Positions 56,101-64,000 of a DNA stretch of 64,000 bases are shown piece by piece. The notes under the pieces are model-generated. The model saw nothing but the letters and a program-made list of their open reading frames with translations. It was not told the origin of the DNA and made no database searches. The stretch's first letter is position 1. Every line of letters starts with the position of its first letter. The translations under genes and the position numbers were made by a program. Origin of the DNA: Gloeophyllum trabeum ATCC 11539 (lineage: Eukaryota; Basidiomycota; Agaricomycetes; Gloeophyllales; Gloeophyllaceae); contig NW_006920419.1 of NCBI RefSeq assembly GCF_000344685.1, positions 18,632 through 82,631 on the forward strand, read 5' to 3'.

Positions 56101-58778
56101 GAACAAGAGGACTCGTGAGTGACTTCGACTCCCCCCAAGTCACGGGTGCTGAGATGCTTTTTGTAGGGGCTTCACGCGCCGTCACAAAGTTGAGCTCGAA
56201 GTATAGGTGGTGCCTCTCCGGAACGCCTATCATCAATGGCCTCGCCGATGCCTATGGCTTGCTTCGGTTCTTGGAAGTACGGCCTTGGTACGATTGGAAT
56301 GAATTCAACAGCCACGTCGTGCGTCTGGAGAAGAAGAATCGTAGGAGCCCTTACATTACTAAGTCAATATCTGGATACTGAATGTTACGTATGTGCATAT
56401 AGCATCAATGGCTACAACTAGGCTCCAAGTGATCTTTAAGTCGATGCTCATCCGGCGAAAGAAGGATTCGATGTTGGACGGAAAGCGGCTCATAGAGTTA
56501 CCCGCCAAGACCATCGAGCTGCACAAACTGCAGTTCACCGAGGAAGAGCGTGAGATCTATAAAATGGTAGGAGTGGCACCGGGATCTCTCATATATCCAT
56601 GATCACTGAAGCAACCCTGCAGGTTGAGGTTAAGTCGCAAGCGGTGTTCAATCGCTTCCTCCGTGCTGGGACGGTGCTAAAGTGAGCTCCTGCCTTCTCC
56701 CCAAAGTGTAAACTGTTGATCCTTGCATCGCTAGGAACTATCATCAAGGTAAACATATGTTCCTATGCAAAATGATTTGTTGCTGAATGGGCTTTCGTAG
56801 TTCTGGTCATGTTGCTCCGGCTTCGACAGATCTGTTCTCATCCTGCACTCATATATGAAGAAGGCGAGGCTTACAGCGATCCGGGTGACGAGGATGACAG
56901 TACCGTCCGGCCTGAAGCCAAAACGGAGCTGGCCCGTGCTGCTCAGTTGATATCGCCTGACTTTGTAGCCCGGATGAGGTTCAAGTTCAAGCAGGCGGCC
57001 CTACATAGGATGCAAGCAGAGAAAGAGGTAGGTGTTGGTGCTTTGCCTGATACGGATGTCACTAACTGCCTTTGCAAGTCTGCCGATGCCACGGTAGACG
57101 ATGAGGAATGCCCTGTCTGCTTAGACGCAATGGTGGATCCTGTTCTGACTCCTTGTGCACACGTGTTCTGCCGGGAGTGTATCAGTGAGTAATTGTGGCG
57201 TTAAACATGGCCGCTGTTTGACTGTGGTAATAGTAAATGTCCTCAACCAACCTCATGTTGACGATCAGAACAACGATATCCGGTACAAAGCGGACGAACG
57301 ACCTTGTATGTCTTGGTTTCTTGGGTGAATCTCAAATGACACAAACTAACAGACGGCTCTCAGGCCCTAGCTGTCGCGCCCCCATCTCATTTGCGAAGCT
57401 CTTCTCGCGACTGGCGTTCGAGCCGTCGGATGAGGAGCTGACAGATGACAGCGAACGGGTCGACATATCCCAGGTCATGAAGAAGAGCAAGAAGGGCAAA
57501 GGCAAGGCCAAGCCGGGCAGTGCTCGCAAAATGATGTGTTCATCTGACGCAGAAGAGGCCGGCGCTGACGACGTCGATATGGACGACGAGGAAGACGAAG
57601 AGGACGAGGAGGACGATGACGATATGCGCGACTTTATCGTGGATGATGATGCAGATGACGATGAGGAGTATGGCTCGCGACGGCCTAGCAAGAAGGCCCC
57701 TGTCGTCGTAGATGGTGACGATGAAGATGGGGAGTTTGCACCGCCCCGCGCCAACACCAGGAAGGGGAAGGGGAAGGCTCGAGCCATCATCCTGGATTCA
57801 GATGACGAAGAGGATGCCGAGGTCATCTTTGGCAAGAAGGAGCCGGAGCCCGAGCGTCCTGCGGATGGGAAGATTAGGCTCATGTCGAAATTCTTGCCGT
57901 CTACGAAGATGAAGGTGGGCAACCTATGTGTCTTCGCCTCCCGTATTTCAACTGATCCTATCACTCAGCACATGATGGAAAGTCTGCGGGAATGGTCTAA
58001 AACAAACCCCGACGAAAAGGTTCGTATATCACTAGCGTCGTAGTGAGAGCATCGACTGACGGGACACTCCTGCAGGTCTTGATCATCTCCCAATGGACCT
58101 CGTGCCTCGATCTCGTCTCCAACTACCTCAGCGAGAATGGGATGATCCATGTCAAGTACGTGCGATGTCTGCTTCCCTCCACATATATCGGGCCATCTGA
58201 TCTTGAATACGCAGATACCAGGGTAGCATGAATCGCGCAATGCGTGATCGCGCCGTACGCGTGTTCATGGCGAAGGACAAGGCCAAGTACATGCTCATGT
58301 CACTCAAATGCGGTGGCGTCGGGCTGAACCTCACACGTGCTAACCGTGCGTATCTCCCTCTCCCTTCTCTTTCTCGTTCTGACATGACATTGGGAAATAG
58401 GTGTTATCTCGCTGGATCTCGGGTGGAGCGAAGCGGTCGAGCACCAGGCATTCGACCGCGTGCACCGGCTGGGGCAGCACCGTCCGGTGTTTGTCGACCG
58501 GCTCGTTATTGAGAATACGGTAGAGGACCGGATTTTGGCGCTTCAGGAGCGGAAGGTGCGTTCTCTCTTCTCCCTCTCTCCAGGGCTTGGCTGACAGTTT
58601 TTTAGCGGAACCTTGCCGAAGGTAGTCTGGGCGAGGGCGCTGGAAAGAAGATCGGGAGGTTGAGCGTTAGGGAACTTGCGAACTGTGAGTTGTCGGAGGT
58701 TCGGCCTGCTGCGAGCGGGTGCTGACATACTTCGTAGTATTCGGCATGGACACGAGAGGGCGTCTCATCGGAAATTGA
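53190..58778 (+). CDS. SNF2-family helicase with RING finger (Uls1/Rad16-like)
   Basis: Roughly 20 exons encode about 1,300 residues. A long disordered N-terminus (one exon of about 400 residues, 53,903-55,098, with SP/TP-rich and coiled-coil parts) precedes the ATPase. Motif I is DEMGLGKT (about 55,367), Ia LIVAPLALLDQW, II DEAQNIRN (about 56,080), III WCLSGTPI. A C3HC4 RING (CPVCLDAM..., CAHVFCRECI, RPCPSCRAP) is inserted before the C-terminal helicase lobe, as in Rad5, Rad16 and Uls1. Motif V/VI are LMSLKCGGVGLNLT and DRVHRLGQ. A strongly acidic DE-rich insert lies after the RING. Nuclear DNA translocase and E3 ubiquitin ligase role inferred from the family. No HIRAN domain is visible, which disfavours Rad5. 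One small exon near 53.5 kb is ambiguous. Confidence 0.88.
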
Positions 58779-59215
58779 ACTCAGCTATCCACGCGGTCCG
58801 TTCCGTACACCTTTCAGTGCGCTCCATTTTTTCATTCAATCCACCTTTTTCGCGCTGTGATCGTTATTTTTATTTTTCTTAAGCGCTATATTATTGGCAC
58901 ATTAATCCCATTCCTCATTCTTCGATACACCCTCTATCCACTGCTCGGATCTATATACGCCAGCGTCGAGATTGGCGGCTTATACTATTGTATGAGATCA
59001 CTGATAATGCTGTTGTATCATAGGCAATCCTATCATGGTAGTGCTAGCGTAGATGTGTGTCTAATGTGTTGTTTTTGTACGTGTATAGATGTTGCTACAT
59101 ATCATAGCAGTGTGGCTCTTGAACTTGTACTAGTAGCTTAGAGAGCATGTGACCGCGTCGCGAGCCGTAACGCGAGTGTGACTTGGCAGATTTCTTCTCA
59201 CCTCTTACCGCCACT
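58779..59215. other. 3' UTR and promoter between helicase and RRF
   Basis: AT-rich after the helicase stop, then a GC-rich palindromic stretch near 59,150-59,180 just before the RRF start. No gene seen. Confidence 0.5.
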
Positions 59216-60188
59216 ATGACTTTCTTGCGCCTAGCAATCCGGCGTACGCTCCCGGGCATTTCATTGCATGGTCAAGCCGCTCGCCTGGCTGTCTCTGTCC
59301 GCTTTTACGCGTCGAAAAACAAACAAACGAAGTCAAAGAATTCCAAATCTTCCAGCCCGGCCGAAGAATCGCACTCGAAACCCAAAGGCCCGCTCAACAC
59401 CTCTGCGCTCGTGCCAGGCTCGCAAGCGATCCATTCGTCCCCGGAATATGTCTCTACGCAGCAGAAGATGTCCGCCGCGGTGGACTATTTCCGCAAGGAG
59501 ACCTCCGTGCTCGAGAGCCGCGCGAGCGGGCGCGTCATGCCGTCGCTGCTCGACCCCGTGCGCGTCACGCTGAAGGACGGCGAGCGCGTGAAGCTGGACG
59601 AGGTTGCGACGGTGGGCGTACGGGACGGAAGTGTGCTGGTTGTAACCGTTTTCGAGGAGGGCGTGAGTGCTTCCACCCGCCTTGCTGCGTTGGATGGTCG
59701 AGTGATAGGGGCTGTGTTGCCTTGCCTTAGTAGAATCTCAAACACGTCGAGACCGCTATTTATGATGCGAAGATCCCCAGCGTCGTGCCGCAGAAGCAAG
59801 ACAGCCGCACGATCCGGATACCCATACCCAAGTGAGTGGCACCGTGGTTGCTGCTGGTTAGATGGTTGAATGGCGTGCTGATTCTAAGGATGCTCGTACA
59901 GGCCTACTGTAGAAGCCCGCCATGCACTCTACACCACCGCCCACCGGCTTGCGGAAGAGTGTCGTGTGCAGATTCGGAAGCATCACTCCGCCGCTCTCAA
60001 GAAGGGCAAGTTCGACAAGCACTCCAAGGAGATCGAGGAGGTATGTCTGCATTTGCGTCGTAAATACGGCCTATCCTCCGTGCTAATTTGTGCATTTGCA
60101 TCAACAGTTCCAAAAGCTCACGGACCAGCAGATCGCGGAGGTCGATAAGATTCTGACGCAGATGAAGAAGAACTTGGGTGTTCGGTGA
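59216..60188 (+). CDS. RRF1: Mitochondrial ribosome recycling factor
   Basis: Four exons, 59216-59662, 59734-59831, 59902-60040 and 60108-60188, 254 residues. The N-terminus (FLRLAIRRTLPGISLHGQA...SVRFYASKN) is basic and lacks acidic residues, as expected of a mitochondrial presequence. The body has RRF hallmarks: VDYFRKETSVLESRASGRVMPSLLDPV (helix 1), a two-strand domain, SRTIRIPIPKPTVEARHAL, then AEECRVQIRKHHSAALKK and the C-terminal helix QIAEVDKILTQMKKNLGVR. RRF splits post-termination ribosomes together with a GTPase. All segments are present in frame. Confidence 0.92.
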
Positions 60189-60914
60189 CGCCGATGCTTA
60201 TGTCCAGAACGTGGTTTGGAAGTGGGTCATAGTGCGAACAGCGGACATGTCCAATGTCGTGAACTGATCCAAGGCAGTCGCTATGTCTCTTACTTGTACT
60301 AATCTGCGAATGATTTGATTCAAGGACCGAACTTAGGGCTGGATATGCTGACCTTTGTCTCGGCTTTCTGTGATTCTTAGGCAAGTCGCGCATTCGCCGG
60401 ACGCATAGCACACGGGTGCAACGGAAACCCTGAGGCCTGAAATCCTGCCCGCTTCAACTACATTGCTGCTCACTGCTATTGACCATCTTCATGGCTTAGG
60501 TGACTTGTGGTTGTCTTCGGGTCACAGTTGCATCGATCGGTTTCACCGTCCAAGCAAGCTCCAGTGGGCAATGCACCCAAAACCACTCTGACGAAGGATG
60601 ATTGAGATGGTTGCGTATTCCGCTCTCTACTGGTTCTACAGTGTACGCGCCGTTTGTGCCACCATCGAAGCCTCAGCCACACACGCGACGCGACAGGTGC
60701 ACGTGGCGACCACGCGCGCTTACCGGCTACCTGCCAGTGCCACTTCATTTTGCCGTCCACATACAGCTGTACTTTTGCCACAGCTGCGTATAGCAATTGC
60801 TGTTCATTGAGAGTGCCTATATAGCTCCTGCTCCGCGATGCAATAGCAGCCTTCTACTTCGTCTTGACTGTCATCTCGTTCAGCATATCATAGACCACTT
60901 CTCTGATAACGACC
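60189..60914. other. Intergenic before the mitochondrial carrier
   Basis: 3' flank of RRF and promoter of the carrier; only motif-free short frames. The carrier's TATA-like box is listed separately. Confidence 0.5.
60818..60824 (+). promoter_or_regulatory. TATA-like box TATATAG
   Basis: About 91 bp upstream of the carrier ATG at 60915, correct orientation and spacing for a core promoter. Confidence 0.5.
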
Positions 60915-62103
60915 ATGGACTCTTCCTCGCCCACCGTCCGGGCACTCAAGGACATTGCGTTCGGCAGCGTAAGCGGCGTCCTCCCTCGACCCTGAAACCT
61001 GCAGCTAATGTGCGCCAGTGAAGGCAGCAGGCATCGCGTCCAAGTTCCTCGAACACCCGTTTGACCTCTGTAAAGTCCGCCTGCAGGCGCAGGTGCTCGA
61101 CCAGCACGCGCGGTTCAGCGGGCCCATAGACTGCTTGACGCAGACGTGGAAGAATGAGGGGATACGAGGCCTGTATAGGGTGCGACTTGCTTTGTAATTA
61201 GTGGGTTAGGAATCGGCCTGACGGAGGGGGCGATGCAAGGGCTTGCCTGCGCCGATTGTAGGCGCGATGGTGGAGAACGCCTCGCTGTTCCTGTCGTACA
61301 GCGAGCTGCAGCACCTCATCCGGCGTTTCAACCACCTCCCCGCTTCGCAAGATCTCTCCGTGCCTCAGCTGGCACTCGCGGGCGCCGGCGCGGGGGGTAT
61401 CACCAGTTTCCTCCTGTGAGTACCGATACTGCTGTGCAAGACGCGACTCACGATCTCCACTAGCACCCCAATCGAACTCGTCAAGTGCAAGATGCAAGTG
61501 CAGATGCTCGTCGGGTCCCCCCTCGCGCCCTCGCCCTCCACCGTCGCCGCCCTCGCCTCCTCCACCCACCCCGCCAGCGCACCTCCGCCAGCGCCGGCGC
61601 CCCTGCCCTCGCGCGCGCACCTCCCGGGTCCGCTCGGCGTGCTCACGAACGTGGTCCGCACGACGGGCGTGCGCGGGCTCTGGCTCGGGCACACGGGCAC
61701 GTTCATCCGCGAGACGGGCGGCAGCGGCGCGTGGTTCGCGACGAAGGAGGCCGTCGCGGCGTTCCTCGTCGCCCGCGACCCGCCCTCCCGCGCCGCGCCC
61801 CGGCGGACGAAGAAGGAGCTGCGCCCGTGGGAGTCGGCGCTCGCGGGTGCGTGCGCCGGCGGGATGTACAACCTTGCGTTCTTCCCGGCCGACACGGTCA
61901 AGAGCACGCTGCAGACGGAGGGGGAACTAAGACCGGGCGTGGAACGGGGGAAGGCAAGCTTTTTTGGGACGTTTATGGAGATGTGGAGGAAGCAGGGGTT
62001 GAGGGGTTTGTATGCGGGGTGCGGGATTACGATTGCGAGGAGTATACCGAGCAGTGCGGTGATCTTTTTGATTTATGATGGGTTGAGTCGGAGGTTTGGG
62101 TAG
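60915..62103 (+). CDS. ORT1: Mitochondrial carrier, probable ornithine/arginine carrier
   Basis: Four exons, 60915-60968, 61024-61179, 61240-61415 and 61464-62103, give 341 residues. Three tandem carrier repeats carry the signature PX[DE]XX[KR]: HPFDLCKVRLQ, TPIELVKCKMQ and FPADTVKSTLQ, the standard threefold pattern of inner-membrane carriers. GSAAGIASKFLEHPFD at the start and the third-repeat ADTVKS resemble fungal ORT1/ARG11 carriers that exchange ornithine across the inner membrane. The second repeat contains an Ala/Pro-rich insert (about 25 residues) lacking in yeast. Two acceptors (GAAG, CAAG) were chosen for frame and homology. Assignment to ORT1 rather than another amino-acid carrier is by resemblance only. 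Confidence 0.85.
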
Positions 62104-62288
62104 GTTAGCGGGTGTCTCGAGGAGGGAACTTGTAAATATAATACATATAATGATTTATAGAGTTGCTAGATTTATCTCTGTTCTGTCACAATGCGTGCTA
62201 ATACTTTCGATGTGGCCCCCTGTGTCCAGAAATAGCCTTGCACACACGTTCACGTGCCCGCCACTGCGCGCGTCGTCGCGAGTGTGGC

Positions 62289-62807
62289 AGGACCCCTGAA
62301 AGTACCAATGGAGGTTAGATACCAGAGGACCTGATTTCCTTCATTTTTACCGGGACCGAATTTCGCGTAATTTGGCTGTTTTTACCGGGACGCGATACCA
62401 ACCTAGCTGTGTGGCTCGAGATTTACCGGGACCCAGATATCCAACCTCTGAATTTTGATCCGGTCACAAGGGTTTTTCTTAGCCAAATTTGATCAAAATA
62501 CGGCATTATCCGCTACAATATGCCATATATAGGCCCAATGTTGCCAGAACAGTGCAATCTCAGCTCAAATATTTATTGGGGCAAATTGTGGCTGCACAAG
62601 CCAGTGATTGAGTGCCGGGAGAAGCCGGGTATATACCACAATGGTATCTGACCTTGGATATTGAGCCTCAATTCTACCGGGACTAAAGTATCCGGCCTCT
62701 TGGGCGCTTCGCCACATTTTACCGCAACCGTATCTAACATACGGCCTCCAGACCTCACTTTTTTACGGAATTGGTATCTAACCTCCATCGGTATTTTCAG
62801 GGGTCCT
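62289..62807. mobile_element. MITE, 519 bp, 8-bp target duplication
   Basis: Terminal inverted repeats begin AGGACCCCTGAAA and extend over about 36 bp with two mismatches (including GGAGGTTAGATACCA). Both sides carry the perfect 8-bp duplication AGTGTGGC (62281-62288 and 62808-62815). Inside, TACCGGGAC-type words recur. No coding capacity. The 8-bp duplication points to a hAT-type source, different in sequence from the element at 49.3 kb. Confidence 0.88.
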
Positions 62808-62892
62808 AGTGTGGCTCGCTTGATGGAAGACGTGGAGTGCGTTATACCCGTAACCGCGACCCAATTTAAATAATTGTGCTCTCGTTACTGTG

Positions 62893-63837
62893 ATGCCTCA
62901 ACAAATTGCATCTCAGGATGCGTGAGTGCACTGCTCTCCTCTTGCCGAAAGATCACAATAATGGCTTCTAGTCATCATTCCCTGCACGTGTCTCCAGAAA
63001 CGATGTCAACCCTCCAAACCGTGGCTGCACCTCGGGATACGTGAGTCTTGCACTGCTATAGCGGGGGGCGACATGGGGTGCTTATAGAATGCCCGCAAGC
63101 ACGAGCGAACCAGCCCAAAAGCCACGGCACGTCAGAACAGTTGAACGCTGGATAGTTGGCGGCATTATCATTACCTATGAGGAGGCCGTAGCCTGGGCCA
63201 ACCGATTGCGCGCCACTCGAGGAGATTTCCCCCTTGAGGCAACCCGAATAGACTATTACCAGGTGCTCGTCGAGATCCAGGAGAGGGTCCTAAAACTCCG
63301 CGGGCGGGGGGCCATGTACTGGGGCTATCGTATAAAGGATACGGTGATGCGCACGCACATGATGATTATGACGCGATATGAATCAGCGCGGGTGCCGGTC
63401 GTCAATGGGGTGCCAACGCTCACGCCGGCGCAGAAACGGTTGGGTCCGGTCGAACGCATGGCCCAGAGGACATTGAAGGAGCAGGAACGTGAGTGAGAAT
63501 CCTACTTCCTGGTATGTAGCTAGGACTAATTGATTCTGAACGCGCTTGTAGAGGTGCAGTACGTAGGGTACAATGCTTATCCTTCCAACACGCCGCCCTA
63601 CTGTTGAATATCGCGCGTTTGTATCCTGCTTGTTATTGATTGTATGACTATGAATCAATGTGATCATGCCCTTATAGCCTACTACACGCTGCCCCAGGCT
63701 TGCAACAACAAGGCTACCGTTTCCAAGTGCTCTGCATTTGCAGGTTACGATCCAGGTGAGTAAAGGTCAGCTCTTCCTGCCCCTGAGTCGTCAGAGATAC
63801 TGAATACGAGTGCCTCATTGCAGCTTTCACGACGTGA
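62893..63837 (+). CDS. Hypothetical protein, multi-exon
   Basis: Exons 62893-62921, 62972-63040, 63088-63488 and 63552 onward join in frame. The fourth can either stop at 63605-63607 (184 residues) or splice from a GTTGAA donor to exons 63678-63755 and 63824-63837, adding YYTLPQACNNKATVSKCSAF and a GYDPAFTT end. The core has TVERWIVGGIIITYEEAVAW, RGDFPLEATRIDYYQVLVE and TPAQKRLGPVERMAQRTL. The first two exons resemble each other around their donors (GGATGCGTGAGT and GGATACGTGAGT), as if one arose by duplication. Not recognised; probably a lineage-specific fungal protein. Confidence 0.55.
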
Positions 63838-64000
63838 GTCGTCCGCTGAACTGCGGAATGCGTAAAAGTAAACCCTCGCTTTTGCAACCGAGTCGACGCT
63901 CAGTACGTTTGGATTTGCCACGAGCACGCTCGTCGAATTATATGGCTTACCCTCCCGTCTGCTGTGCTCGGTCCTGTGGCACGCAGCCCTCACAGTGACA

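Noticed and set aside
57332..57964. 210-codon minus-strand frame rich in serine
   Set aside because: It is the antisense of the Asp/Glu-rich insert of the SNF2 protein (GAT/GAG read backwards gives Ser codons).
61365..61907. Long open frames antisense to, and in other frames of, the mitochondrial carrier (up to 197 codons)
   Set aside because: They arise from the high-GC coding sequence of the real gene, are rich in Arg/Pro/Ala, and have no motifs; the carrier frame has all three family signatures.
1..64000. tRNA, rRNA, CRISPR and bacterial-type operons or riboswitches
   Set aside because: No B-box-like GGTTCGANTCC with a matching cloverleaf was noticed, no regularly spaced repeats exist, and genes are intron-rich and eukaryotic. 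A tRNAscan-type search would be needed to be certain.

Overview
The window is nuclear DNA of a filamentous basidiomycete, most likely an Agaricomycete and possibly a polypore. The evidence is many short introns (about 40-70 bp) with GT..AG borders, large numbers of F-box/LRR-type proteins, a fungal kinase-like relic of a kind common in mushroom genomes, and ordinary fungal housekeeping genes on both strands. I saw no bacterial operons, CRISPR arrays, rRNA genes or convincing tRNA genes.

Layout. 1.5-2.7 kb: a six-exon short-chain dehydrogenase. 2.9-3.8 kb: nested inverted repeats. 4.3-13.7 kb: three F-box-like genes around two decayed genes (a TRP1-type isomerase fragment and a kinase-like gene with a nonsense codon). 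14.8-19.1 kb: housekeeping block with a small Cys/His zinc protein, eIF3g and a MIF4G-like protein. 19.6-51.5 kb: accessory region dominated by one F-box subfamily present as three full-length or near-full-length uninterrupted genes, one gene split by a MITE, and several truncated relics. It also holds a 5'-LTR-bearing, 3'-truncated Ty1/copia element, segmental duplications, and three or more non-autonomous elements. Within it lie conserved genes: a prenylated ubiquitin-fold protein (MUB/UBL3 type), an Amt/Mep ammonium permease, and a DCG1-type racemase-like gene. 53.2-62.1 kb: second housekeeping block, all on the + strand, with a RING-containing SNF2 helicase of Uls1/Rad16 type, a mitochondrial ribosome recycling factor and a mitochondrial carrier of ORT1/ARG11 type. 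62.3-63.8 kb: another MITE with a perfect 8-bp target duplication and a small unrecognised multi-exon gene.

The most informative structure is the F-box cluster. Its copies share an N-terminal F-box and a C-terminal signature, and have diverged by tandem and segmental duplication, internal repeat deletion, truncation, nonsense decay and transposon insertion. One insertion can be undone on paper: removing a 323-bp TA-flanked MITE at 35.3 kb with one TA gives back a continuous reading frame matching the paralogs. The ammonium permease lies about 300 bp from the DCG1-like gene, with GATA-type motifs upstream, which suggests nitrogen-regulated neighbours. All gene models were spliced by eye from GT/AG borders and reading frame; no database search was possible.
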